Shown here: one piece after another, positions 7,300-14,577 of the stretch
Position numbering within the stretch: position 1 is the stretch's first letter
How the letters are laid out: the number at the start of each line of letters is the position of its first letter
From: GCA-003244245 sp039924425
GTDB lineage: Bacteria; Actinomycetota; Actinomycetes; Mycobacteriales; Pseudonocardiaceae
Length of the DNA stretch: 22,762 nt
Direction: 5' to 3'
Assembly: GCA_039924425.1 (NCBI GenBank)
Contig: JBDTAX010000130.1
Span: forward strand, 1-22,762
The notes under the pieces: model-generated
Databases searched by the model: none
Seen by the model: only the letters and a program-made list of their open reading frames with translations
What the model was told of the DNA's origin: nothing
Translations under genes and position numbers: made by a program

Positions 7300-8664
7300 G
7301 TGTCAGTACCGCGACGAAGAATGCGCCGGCACGTCACCCGGCACTCGGACCTAGCCCCGGATCAGGGCCAGCGCCCGCGCGACCGCGTGGTCTCCGTCGC
7401 GGGGCTGGTCGGGCGCCCGGTGCGCAACCCGGCGGATGAGGTGGTCGGGCAGGTCAGCGATGTGGTGGCCCGGTGGGACACGGGTGAGCCGCACCCGCCA
7501 CTGGCCGGGCTGGTGGCCCGGCTGGGCTCGCGCCGGGCGTTCATCCCGGCCGAGTTGCTGGCCGAAGTGCGAAGCGAGCGGGTGACCCTGACGACGGCCC
7601 GCCTGACACTGCGGGAGTTCGCCCAGCGCGAGGGTGAGGTGTGCCTTGCACGGGACATCCTCGACCGGCAGCTCGTGGATGTGGACGGGGTCCGGGTGGT
7701 GCGCGCCGCCGACCTGTATTTGGCGGGTGTGGCTGGGCGGGTGCGCCTGGTGGGAGTGGATGTGGGGCTGGCCACCCTGTTGCGCAGGCTGGGTCCGGCG
7801 CGCTGGCGAGCCAGAGCCAACCCGGACGTGGTCATCGACTGGGCGTCGGTCCATTCTTTCGGCTCGGCAGCGGTCACCGAACGCTCCGGGCGGGTCGCGA
7901 TCCGGCTGGACCGCCACCGTGGCGAGTTGAACCGGCTGCTTCCCGGTGACCTGGCCACCCTGCTGGAGGATCTGGGCCGCCACGAGCGCCACGAGCTGCT
8001 GGACGTGGTCGAGCCCGCCGTTGCGGCCGACGCCCTGGAAAGCATGCACCCGGACAAGCAACGGCAGCTGCTGACCGAGGCGGGGCCACCGCGCGCCGCG
8101 GACCTGGTCGCGCTGATGGAACCCGATGAGGCGGCCAGGGCGCTGCGCGGGCTCAGCCGCCAGCAACGCGACCGGCTGCTGGCGGCGATGTTCGACGAGC
8201 AGGCCGACGCGCTGCGCAGCGTGATGGCCTTCGGCCCGGACACCGCCGGTGGGGTGATGAACACCGCGCTGGTCGTCGCCTCAGTGGCCGACACGGTGGA
8301 GCACGTGCGCATCCTGCTGCGGGTCAAACGGCATGTCGCGGACTTGGACGCCGTCGTGGTCGTGGACGAGCACGGTCACCTGGTGGACGACGTGTCCCTG
8401 GAGGAGCTGCTCTTGGCTGAGGTCACCACGCCGCTGCGGGAACTGGTCGGCCCGCCCTGGCCGGTGTGGGTCACCCCGAACACCCCCATCCGGCGGGTGG
8501 CCGACCGGATGCTCGACGCACACCGGCTGTCGGCGGTGGTCGTGGACGACCAGCTTCGCCCGATCGGGCGGATCCTGGCCGACGACGTCCTGCAGGCGCT
8601 GTTGCCTGGGCTGGGTCCGCGTCTGGGCCCACTGCGCCTGCCGCGGCCGCGCTGGCCGGCCTGA
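7300..8664 (+). CDS. PRC-barrel / MgtE N-domain / CBS-pair regulatory protein
   Basis: A 454-residue soluble protein with no membrane segment. Residues about 30-165 resemble PRC-barrel domains (VAGLVGRPVRNPADEVVGQVSDVVARWD). Residues about 205-310 are the superhelical MgtE N-domain, closing with the MgtE hallmark DTAGGVMNT. Residues about 315-440 form a CBS pair. In the Mg2+ channel MgtE these cytosolic parts sense Mg2+ and gate the pore; here they occur without the MgtE membrane domain. The next gene, 21 bp downstream, encodes an Nramp-type transporter, so this protein is probably its regulatory subunit. Start GTG 7300 follows a strong AGGAGGTGAG. Confidence 0.88.
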   Translation: MSVPRRRMRRHVTRHSDLAPDQGQRPRDRVVSVAGLVGRPVRNPADEVVGQVSDVVARWDTGEPHPPLAGLVARLGSRRAFIPAELLAEVRSERVTLTTARLTLREFAQREGEVCLARDILDRQLVDVDGVRVVRAADLYLAGVAGRVRLVGVDVGLATLLRRLGPARWRARANPDVVIDWASVHSFGSAAVTERSGRVAIRLDRHRGELNRLLPGDLATLLEDLGRHERHELLDVVEPAVAADALESMHPDKQRQLLTEAGPPRAADLVALMEPDEAARALRGLSRQQRDRLLAAMFDEQADALRSVMAFGPDTAGGVMNTALVVASVADTVEHVRILLRVKRHVADLDAVVVVDEHGHLVDDVSLEELLLAEVTTPLRELVGPPWPVWVTPNTPIRRVADRMLDAHRLSAVVVDDQLRPIGRILADDVLQALLPGLGPRLGPLRLPRPRWPA

Positions 8665-8685
8665 ACGCACCGGAAAGGAAACTCG

Positions 8686-9999
8686 ATGGGTGCATCCGCC
8701 CCTTTGTCGCCGACCACCGTCGCGGGCGCGAGCCGGACCCCGGATCCAAGGTCCGGCCAGCGCGGTTGGCGGGTGCGCCTGCTGGCCCTGTTGGCGATCA
8801 CCGGCCCCGGGCTGGTGGCAGCGGCGGCTGGCAACGATGCCGGTGGCATCGCCACCTACGCCTCGGCCGGTGCCCAGTTCGGCTACCACACCCTGTTCCT
8901 GATGGTGTTCGTCACCGCGGTGCTGGCCCTGGTGCAGGAGATGTGCGCCCGGCTCGGTTGCCACACCGGAGAGGGTCTGGGGTCACTGCTGCGCGAGCAG
9001 TTCTCGCTGCGGGTGACCGCGGTGGTGCTGGTGGCCTTCCTGGTGGCCAATCTCGGCGCGATGGTCTCGGAGTTCGGCGGGATCGGCGTCGCGTTCGAGC
9101 TGGTGGGGGTGGGTCGGTTCGTGTCGGTGCCGATCGCGGCGAGCATCATCTGGGCACTGGTGGTCTTCGGCTCCTACCGCCGCGTCGAGCGCGTCTTCCT
9201 CGGCCTGGCCCTGGTTTTCGTCGTCTACCCCCTCGCCGCCATCCTCGCGCACCCCAACGTGCGGGAGGTACTCAGCCAGACGGTGCTGCCCAGCTTTGTG
9301 CCCAGTCAGGCTTTCCTGCTCCTGTCGGTGGGTCTGGTCGGGGCCACGATCAGCCCATACGTGCAGTTCTACGTGGCAAGCGCGGTCGCGGACAAAGGCG
9401 TGCGCCCGGCCGACTACCCGCGCCAGCGGATGGACGCGATCCTGGGAGCGGTCTTCGCCAACGTCGTCAACATGTTCATCATCATCGCCGCCGCGGCGGC
9501 CATCACCACCCGGGCGCCACTCCAGTCAGCCCAGGACGCCGGGCAGGCGCTGCGTCCGGTGGCCGGGCCGTTCGCCGCCGAGCTGTTCGCCATCGGCCTG
9601 CTCGGCGCCTCGGTGTTGGCCGCCGCGGTGGTCCCGCTGTCCACCGCCTACGTGGTGAGTGAGGCGATCGGCACCGAGCGCTCGGTGGGCAAGTCCTTCC
9701 GCGAGGCGCCGCTGTTCCGGTGGCTGTTCACCGGACAGATCGTGATCGGGGCCGCGGTCGCGCTGCTCCCGGGTAACCTGATAAACCTGCTGATCAGGAC
9801 GCAGATTCTTAATGGCGTGATCGCCCCGATCCTGCTCACCTGCATCCTGATCCTCACCAACCGGCGAGCACTCCTCGGCACAGCGGCCAACGGGCCGATC
9901 CTGCGCGCGGTCGGGGCGATCAGCGTCGGGATCATCGGGGCCATGGCCGTGGCGGCGGTGGGCTTCAGTGTTGCCGGATGGTTCGGCGTGGGCGGCTGA
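8686..9999 (+). CDS. Nramp (SLC11)-family divalent metal transporter, NRMT-like
   Basis: A 437-residue membrane protein with about 11 helices after a 30-residue cytosolic tail. Helix 1 holds GPGLVAAAAGNDAGGIATYA, where canonical Nramp transporters have DPGN. Helix 6 has GATISPYVQFYVAS where Mn/Fe Nramps have MPH. Changes at these two sites, above all loss of the metal-selecting Met of helix 6, mark the Nramp-related transporters that can carry Mg2+. The substrate is thus more likely Mg2+ (or Mg2+/Mn2+) than Fe2+. It is co-transcribed with the MgtE-N/CBS gene 21 bp upstream (ATG 8686, GGAAAGGAAA before it). Family assignment is firm; the substrate is inferred. Confidence 0.9.
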   Translation: MGASAPLSPTTVAGASRTPDPRSGQRGWRVRLLALLAITGPGLVAAAAGNDAGGIATYASAGAQFGYHTLFLMVFVTAVLALVQEMCARLGCHTGEGLGSLLREQFSLRVTAVVLVAFLVANLGAMVSEFGGIGVAFELVGVGRFVSVPIAASIIWALVVFGSYRRVERVFLGLALVFVVYPLAAILAHPNVREVLSQTVLPSFVPSQAFLLLSVGLVGATISPYVQFYVASAVADKGVRPADYPRQRMDAILGAVFANVVNMFIIIAAAAAITTRAPLQSAQDAGQALRPVAGPFAAELFAIGLLGASVLAAAVVPLSTAYVVSEAIGTERSVGKSFREAPLFRWLFTGQIVIGAAVALLPGNLINLLIRTQILNGVIAPILLTCILILTNRRALLGTAANGPILRAVGAISVGIIGAMAVAAVGFSVAGWFGVGG

Positions 10000-10011
10000 A
10001 CCCAGTCAGCC
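9994..10011. terminator. Small hairpin between convergent genes
   Basis: GGCTGA and TCAGCC form a perfect 6-bp stem with a 6-nt loop, overlapping the Nramp stop and lying 5 bp from the stop of the convergent lipoprotein gene. It has no T-run, so it is a weak terminator candidate. Confidence 0.3.
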
Positions 10012-10015
10012 CTGC

Positions 10016-11113
10016 TCAGGCGGGACTGTTGTCCTGCACCGTGGATCCCGAGCGAGAGGAGTTGTCGATGTCCACCGTGGGGCGCCCCTGAGTAGTCGTG
10101 TTGCCGATCACCGAGCAGCCGGTGGAGCCGTCGATGATCAATACCGCTCGGGTGATGTTCGGGCCGGAGAAGGTGTTGTGGAGCACCTGCACGCGCGGCC
10201 AGCGCCGCAGGTTGACCGCCTGGGCACCGTTGTTCGCGCATTGGTTGTTCTCGAAGGTGATCGTCGTAACGCCGGCGGGAGCACCGCCATTGCTGTCCTG
10301 GTCACCGGTGGCGATCAGGCATTGGGCATCCACGTTGCGGCAGTTGTTGCCCGAGATCACCACATCGAAGGTGGGCGGGCGGTTCTGGTCGAAAGTCTGG
10401 AAGCAGTCCGGGTGCGGCGGGCTGCGATAACCCTCCGCCGAGATGTCGAAGATGGTGTTGTCGGTCATCCGGAAACCGTTGCCGTAAAAACGCACACCAT
10501 CAGCGTCACCGTTGTTGACGGCCACCGTGTCGCTGATGCTGTTGGCATGCACGGTGATCCGCTGCCCGGTGATGTCAATGCCGTTGGTGGCGGCATGGCG
10601 AATAGTATTGCCCTCGATCGTCGAGTCGGTGCAGGGATGACAGGTGATCCCGCCCTGTCGAGTATCGTGGATGGTGTTGTTGCGCGCGGTGATCCCGGCC
10701 CCTTCCAGAAGCACCCCACCGCCGCCGGTGACGGTGAAACCTTGCAGGATGACGTGATCGCCCTTGATCTGAATCTCGCTCACGGCGCCGCCATCGGACA
10801 GCAGCGTGATCGGCGCCGCCGCGGTGCCCGAGCGGATCATCGACAGGCTGGCGTCAGCCAGGTCTCCGCCGGAAAAGCACAGCGTGTCCCCCGGCATAGC
10901 GGCCGCCAGCACCGTCGGCGCTTGATCACTGCGGGTGATCGTACGGGTGCAGCTCGACGGCAGGCCCTGGTTCGGCTGGGTAGGCGAGGCGCTCTGTCCA
11001 GCGGGGGGACTCTGCCCAGCGGAAGGATTCTGACCAGGGGAGCCACACCCGGCGCTGAGGACTGCCAGACCCACCAGCCACACCGACACCACCCGCAGTG
11101 CTCTGAACACCAT
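10016..11113 (-). CDS. Secreted right-handed beta-helix lipoprotein
   Basis: 365 residues from ATG 11113 (GTG 11116 directly before it is possible). Residues 1-23 are a lipoprotein signal (RALRVVSVWLVGLAVLSAGC, lipid on C23). A flexible Gly/Ser/Pro/Gln stretch to about residue 48 follows. The rest is a parallel beta-helix of the NosD/pectate-lyase-like type: repeated rungs such as ITARNNTIHDT, STIEGNTIRHA, FRMTDNTIFDI, DVVISGNNCRN, TITFENNQCAN and CSVIGNTTTQG, each about 20-25 residues. Such folds bind or cleave polysaccharides; I see no clear catalytic set, so binding or lyase activity is open. Cysteine pairs in several rungs suggest disulfides. A hairpin lies just before the start codon. 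Confidence 0.85.
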   Translation of the reverse strand: MVFRALRVVSVWLVGLAVLSAGCGSPGQNPSAGQSPPAGQSASPTQPNQGLPSSCTRTITRSDQAPTVLAAAMPGDTLCFSGGDLADASLSMIRSGTAAAPITLLSDGGAVSEIQIKGDHVILQGFTVTGGGGVLLEGAGITARNNTIHDTRQGGITCHPCTDSTIEGNTIRHAATNGIDITGQRITVHANSISDTVAVNNGDADGVRFYGNGFRMTDNTIFDISAEGYRSPPHPDCFQTFDQNRPPTFDVVISGNNCRNVDAQCLIATGDQDSNGGAPAGVTTITFENNQCANNGAQAVNLRRWPRVQVLHNTFSGPNITRAVLIIDGSTGCSVIGNTTTQGRPTVDIDNSSRSGSTVQDNSPA

Positions 11114-11117
11114 CACC

Positions 11118-11139
11118 GGCGCACCCGTGAAGGTGCGCC
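11118..11139 (-). promoter_or_regulatory. Hairpin covering the ribosome-binding region of the beta-helix gene
   Basis: GGCGCACC and GGTGCGCC form a perfect 8-bp stem with a 6-nt loop, ending 4 bases before ATG 11113. No free Shine-Dalgarno is visible between stem and start, so translation may be gated by this structure. Confidence 0.4.
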
Positions 11140-11234
11140 CCGGGCCGCGACGAGGGCTAATCACCGCGCGACGGTAACAGTTAGTGCCTACCGACGCGCG
11201 GCGGCCCTCGGCATCAGCGTGATAGTCAAGGTGC

Positions 11235-12197
11235 TCAGGCGGGCAGGCGTTGCGAGATGAGCAGGGCGGATCCGGCGGCGGCCAGGCAGGCCAGCGTGCC
11301 CAGGATGACCCAGGGTTTGCTGGCGTCACGGCGAATGGTCTGGTAGCCGATCTGCTGGGCCAGGGTGTCATAGACCTGGTGGATCTGCTGGTTGCTCTGA
11401 GCCGGGTAGAACTGCCCACCGGACAGTTCGGCGACTCTGGCCAGTGAATCGTCATCAACCGGCACCGGGACCTGCTCACCTTGGATCGGAACGGTGCCGT
11501 AGGGGGTGCCGAACGAGATGGTGCTGATCGGAATGTGCGCCGCGCCGGCCTGGGCGGCCACCGGGAACTCATCTCGGCCGGTGTTTTGCTTGCCATCGCT
11601 CATCAAGACGATTCGCGCCGGTGGTGGGCCAACGCCGGGGATGAGTTGGTTGACCGTGTCGATGGCGCCCAACGCGGCCGCGAGGGCGTCGCCGGTGGCG
11701 GTGGACTCGGCGAGGCGCAGCGACTGGATGGCCCGCACGGCTTGGTCCCGGTCGGTGGAGGGGCTGACCAGCACGGTCGCCGCACCAGCGAAGGACTCCA
11801 CCCCCAGGTTGATCCCAGCGGGCAGGCTCCGCGCGAAGGAGGCTGCGGCGTCTTGGGCCGCGATCAGCCTGGTGGGCAGGACGTCGGTGGAGTTCATCGA
11901 CAGCGACACGTCGATGACCAGCATCACGGTGGCCCGGTTGCGGGGAACGCGGACCGCCCCGGTGGGCCCGGCCAACCCCACGGTCAGCAGCAGCAGAGCC
12001 AGCACCAGCAACCCGGCGGGGACGTGGCGGGGCCAGCCCGGCCGGCGCGGCGCGACGCGCTCCAGCAACTCGAAGTTGGCAAAGCGCAGCAGGTGACGGC
12101 GCGCGCGCCGCTGGACCCACACATAACCCGCCACCACCGCGGCCACCAAGGCCAGCAACCCGAACCAACCAGGTGCGGAGAATCCACCCAACGCCAT
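11235..12197 (-). CDS. VWA-domain membrane protein (BatA-like)
   Basis: 320 residues with two N-terminal membrane helices (about 11-28 and 60-77), an extracytoplasmic von Willebrand A domain (about 90-270) and a C-terminal helix (about 298-316). The metal-binding MIDAS motif is intact (D96-V-S-L-S100), with the later Thr and Asp (ATGDAL and MSDGKQN) also present. This is the architecture of BatA and of mycobacterial Rv1481, which are usually encoded with a MoxR ATPase and a DUF58 protein. Neither partner is in this window, so the gene is detached from its usual operon or acts with distant partners. A role as envelope chaperone or adhesion scaffold is inferred from the family. Confidence 0.88.
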   Translation of the reverse strand: MALGGFSAPGWFGLLALVAAVVAGYVWVQRRARRHLLRFANFELLERVAPRRPGWPRHVPAGLLVLALLLLTVGLAGPTGAVRVPRNRATVMLVIDVSLSMNSTDVLPTRLIAAQDAAASFARSLPAGINLGVESFAGAATVLVSPSTDRDQAVRAIQSLRLAESTATGDALAAALGAIDTVNQLIPGVGPPPARIVLMSDGKQNTGRDEFPVAAQAGAAHIPISTISFGTPYGTVPIQGEQVPVPVDDDSLARVAELSGGQFYPAQSNQQIHQVYDTLAQQIGYQTIRRDASKPWVILGTLACLAAAGSALLISQRLPA

Positions 12198-12349
12198 GAC
12201 CGGCAGTGAACCTCACCGCTCAGGCGACCCCGGTGAGCAGGGGTACGTGAGCGGTTCGCGGGGAGCGGGCGTGACCGCCGCTGTGGCGGGCCGTTGTAGA
12301 AGCTGCACAGGGCGGCTCACGCCCTCGTCGGAACGGAGATTTCGCGATC

Positions 12350-12856
12350 ATGACAGCGAAGACGACCAGGGGAACGCTCGCCGCGCTCGCCGCGCTCGGG
12401 TCGCTCACGTGGGCCATCGCGGTGCCCACCGCGGCCAGCGCAACGCCGAGCGCGACACCCAGTCCTACGACACCCAGTGCCACAGGGGCCCTCGCGAGCG
12501 TGACCTCGACGTTCCGTGACGTGTCGACCGGGTTCTGCCTGGATAGCAACACCAGCAAGAAGGCCTACACGCTGGACTGCAACGGCGGGAACTTCCAGAA
12601 CTGGATCTACGCCGGCTCGGGTACCACCAGCACAATTCGTGACGTGTCGACCGGGTTCTGCCTGGACAGCAACACCAACAAGCAGGTCTACACCCTGCCG
12701 TGCAACGGCGGGAACTTCCAGAACTGGGTCATCTCTAGTTCCGGCGGCACCATCAAAGACGTGGCCACCGGTTTCTGTCTGGACAGCAACACCAGCAAGC
12801 AGCTCTACACCCTGCCGTGCAACGGCGGGAACTTCCAGAACTGGAACCACCTGTAA
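12350..12856 (+). CDS. Small secreted ricin-type beta-trefoil lectin with three near-identical repeats
   Basis: 168 residues. The first about 31 are a Sec signal peptide (TTRGTLAALAALGSLTWAIA, cleavage near AAS-A), then a Ser/Thr/Pro linker to residue 50. Residues 55-85, 96-126 and 135-165 are three copies of one motif, DVSTGFCLDSNT...YTL.CNGGNFQNW, each with two cysteines and the ricin QxW signature (Q-N-W at 83-85, 124-126 and 163-165). Three such lobes make one complete beta-trefoil, which predicts binding of a galactose- or xylose-type sugar outside the cell. There is no attached enzyme domain, so it is a stand-alone lectin. Start ATG 12350 has GGAG about 15 bases upstream (ACGGAGATTTCGCGATC). 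The product may be shed or bind cell-wall arabinan or galactan; ligand unknown. Confidence 0.88.
   Translation: MTAKTTRGTLAALAALGSLTWAIAVPTAASATPSATPSPTTPSATGALASVTSTFRDVSTGFCLDSNTSKKAYTLDCNGGNFQNWIYAGSGTTSTIRDVSTGFCLDSNTNKQVYTLPCNGGNFQNWVISSSGGTIKDVATGFCLDSNTSKQLYTLPCNGGNFQNWNHL
12512..12844 (+). repeat. Three tandem 93-bp coding repeats of the lectin
   Basis: Units lie at 12512-12604, 12635-12727 and 12752-12844. Units 1 and 2 match at 26 of 31 residues and units 2 and 3 at 27 of 31. The 3' parts (TGCAACGGCGGGAACTTCCA and following) are identical at the DNA level, which suggests recent duplication or gene conversion. Confidence 0.85.
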
Positions 12857-12863
12857 TCCGGCT

Positions 12864-12895
12864 CGGGCAGGGTGGATGCTCAGCCGCCCTGCCCG
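12864..12895. terminator. Bidirectional terminator hairpin
   Basis: CGGGCAGGG (12864-12872) and CCCTGCCCG (12887-12895) form a perfect 9-bp GC stem with a 14-nt loop. It fills the 40-bp gap between two converging stop codons. As is common in high-GC actinomycetes, no T-run follows. Confidence 0.6.
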
Positions 12896-12896
12896 G

Positions 12897-13385
12897 CTAC
12901 CGGATGTGCCCGTCGGCCGCCGCCGCCAGGTTGTCCTCGACGAACGGGATCTTCGTGACCAGCTGCGAATAGATGGTGACCACGTCCCGGACGGCCAGCT
13001 GACCGAATTCGAGGAGTTCCTGCAATCCTTCCAAGCCCGAATTGCACGACTCCGCAGCACTGATGCGAGCGGTCAGGTCACTGGATTTGTACAGGTTGAC
13101 CGAAATCGCCGCCACGAGGGACACCAGTACGGCCCCGAGGCAGAGCACTCGCCAGACAATCGAGGATTCCGACAGGGACAGCACCTTCTGCACGGCTTGC
13201 ACGAATGTGAGACCACCCGCCGCGGGACCAGCGGTCAGGACTATCGCGACAGAACTGCTCACAACACTGATGTTGGCCAAGCGGTGGCTGCGCGGCCGGT
13301 TTTTCCGCAGGTACGCGTTGATACTCGCTCGGCGAGCCCGGATCCTGCCCACCATCTCCTGCCGCTCCGGACTGTCCTCGCCCAT
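12897..13385 (-). CDS. Two-TM membrane protein, SLATT-like
   Basis: 162 residues from ATG 13385 (GAGGGG about 12 bases upstream; a TTG at 13424 would add 13 residues). A basic N-terminal helix (RIRARRASINAYLRKNRPRS) is followed by two membrane helices (about 41-58 and 79-97) and a long cytosolic helical C-terminus ending IYSQLVTKIPFVEDN. This layout, with a charged helix, a TM pair and a cytosolic helix bundle, resembles SLATT-domain proteins. Those are predicted pore-forming effectors, often paired with nucleotide-signalling or phage-defence genes. No such sensor gene is next to it, and the match is by layout only. It may equally be an unrelated small membrane protein. Confidence 0.6.
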   Translation of the reverse strand: MGEDSPERQEMVGRIRARRASINAYLRKNRPRSHRLANISVVSSSVAIVLTAGPAAGGLTFVQAVQKVLSLSESSIVWRVLCLGAVLVSLVAAISVNLYKSSDLTARISAAESCNSGLEGLQELLEFGQLAVRDVVTIYSQLVTKIPFVEDNLAAAADGHIR

Positions 13386-13409
13386 CAGTCGCCTGCCCCT
13401 CGAGCTCGG

Positions 13410-13424
13410 TTGCCGCAGCGGCAA
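13410..13424. promoter_or_regulatory. 15-bp palindrome before the two-TM gene
   Basis: TTGCCGCAGCGGCAA is a perfect palindrome (7-bp arms, 1-bp centre) 25-39 bp upstream of ATG 13385. A TAAATT that fits TANNNT lies at 13475-13470 on the minus strand, so the palindrome would lie in the leader or act as an operator. Confidence 0.4.
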
Positions 13425-13570
13425 TCGGCGCCCTCGATTCTCCTCCGCTCAGCGCTGCCCGCGCCAGCCAATTTAGCCAGGGTGCGCCCTAGCGGAGCTG
13501 GCGCGGACCAGTGGCGGTCGGTGTGCCGGTGGCCACGTGCCCACAGGGCGGACTGTAGGTTTTTCTGCAC

Positions 13571-13585
13571 CTAGCATGGTAGAGT
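13571..13585 (+). promoter_or_regulatory. Leaderless -10 and overlapping near-palindrome of the PadR gene
   Basis: TAGAGT (13580-13585) fits the TANNNT -10 pattern and ends 6 bases before ATG 13592, so transcription should begin at or next to the start codon. The near-palindrome CTAGCATGGTAG (13571-13582, one mismatched pair) overlaps it, a natural site for autorepression by the encoded PadR protein. Confidence 0.5.
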
Positions 13586-13591
13586 AAGAGC

Positions 13592-13930
13592 ATGGTTAGT
13601 GGTTCGGGACCGCGGATGACGTTGCCGACCCGGCTGGTGCTGCAGGCGATGCTCGACGAGCCCGCACAGGAGATGTACGGGTTGCTGATCGGCCGGAAAG
13701 CCGGGTTGCCCAGCGGCACCATTCACCCCATCTTGGCCCGTTTCGAGGGGTGCGGGTGGCTGGAGAGTCGCTGGGAGGACATCGACCCGGGCACGGAAGG
13801 CCGCCCTCGGCGCCGCTACTACCACCTCAAACCCGACAAGCTTGCACACGTCCGCGCCGCTCTCGATCGCGGTCCAGCCCGGGCCGCACTGCACCGGCTG
13901 GGCCTTGGGTTCGCCGGTAGTGCGCCATGA
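13592..13930 (+). CDS. PadR-family transcriptional regulator
   Basis: 112 residues. Residues 8-95 form the PadR winged helix, with the conserved EMYGLLIGRKAGLPSGTIHP recognition-helix region and a wing ending in GRPRRRYYHL. The protein lacks the long C-terminal dimerisation helices, so it belongs to the short PadR group. ATG 13592 has no Shine-Dalgarno but directly follows a -10 box, consistent with a leaderless message. The target is unknown; no transporter lies alongside, though the lipoprotein gene 73 bp downstream could be co-regulated. Members usually repress efflux or stress genes and their own promoter. Confidence 0.9.
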   Translation: MVSGSGPRMTLPTRLVLQAMLDEPAQEMYGLLIGRKAGLPSGTIHPILARFEGCGWLESRWEDIDPGTEGRPRRRYYHLKPDKLAHVRAALDRGPARAALHRLGLGFAGSAP

Positions 13931-13950
13931 CACGAACGTCGGACCCCGGA

Positions 13951-13978
13951 GGTCTCATGGATGCTTGTGCACCTTCCA
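13951..13978 (+). repeat. 28-bp dispersed repeat, copy 3
   Basis: Identical over all 28 bp to the copy at 2129-2156, nearly 12 kb away. It occupies the gap between the PadR stop and the lipoprotein start. Confidence 0.85.
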
Positions 13979-14003
13979 CGTCGGTCTGGGAGGATGACTG
14001 CCC

Positions 14004-14570
14004 ATGACGGAGCAGATCGGGACCCGACGTCGACCCCTTGCGGCACTCACCGCGCTCTGCGCGCTGACCATGGTGCTGGTGGGGTGTGGCCCAGGCACCA
14101 CGAGCACAGCGCCCGCCTCGTCGGCACCGTCGGCGGCAGGCTGCCCGCAGGTGCAGACCGGGTCGTTCGACAAGACCAAATTCGTCTTGCACGCGGGGCT
14201 GGGTTTCGGCGCGTTTCACCACTTCATCTACAAACCCTTCAAGGCGGGTGAATTCACCTCGGGCAGCCGGGGTCGGCTGGGTCGCCTGATCCGGGCTGGT
14301 CTGGCCACCGCGTTCACGGTGCACGAGCTGCGGCTTGCCAAGCAGGATGCCGAGGCCAACCCGACGCTGTGCCGGGACATCGCCGCCCCGTTGGAGGCTG
14401 CTGCGGCAAAACTGGAGGGCCTTAGCGGCCCGATCCGCTCCGGCCAGGCCAGCGGCAGCGACCTCGACCAGGTCAACACCAGCGTCGACCAGGCCCAACA
14501 CGGCTCGTCCCAGGCCGGGGTACCGGCCGACGACCAGATCCCTTCAGTGCAGCAACTCCGCTCCTCGTGA
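14004..14570 (+). CDS. Hypothetical lipoprotein
   Basis: 188 residues. A basic N-terminus (TRRRP) and hydrophobic stretch end in the lipobox LVGC (lipid on C28), then a Thr/Ser/Ala linker. The mature part has a short aromatic/basic segment (HAGLGFGAFHHFIYKPFKAG), then charged helices. I do not recognise a domain; actinobacterial lipoproteins of this size with a similar FHHFIYKP stretch are usually annotated as hypothetical. It stops 7 bp before the stop of the convergent metallophosphoesterase gene. Start ATG 14004 has GGGAGGATGACTGCCC in front. Confidence 0.75.
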   Translation: MTEQIGTRRRPLAALTALCALTMVLVGCGPGTTSTAPASSAPSAAGCPQVQTGSFDKTKFVLHAGLGFGAFHHFIYKPFKAGEFTSGSRGRLGRLIRAGLATAFTVHELRLAKQDAEANPTLCRDIAAPLEAAAAKLEGLSGPIRSGQASGSDLDQVNTSVDQAQHGSSQAGVPADDQIPSVQQLRSS

Positions 14571-14577
14571 GCAAAGT

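Noticed and set aside
10014..11244. 11-bp match GCTCAGGCGGG at the 3' ends of the beta-helix and VWA genes
   Set aside because: Both are explained by similar final codons before TGA; too short to call a repeat.
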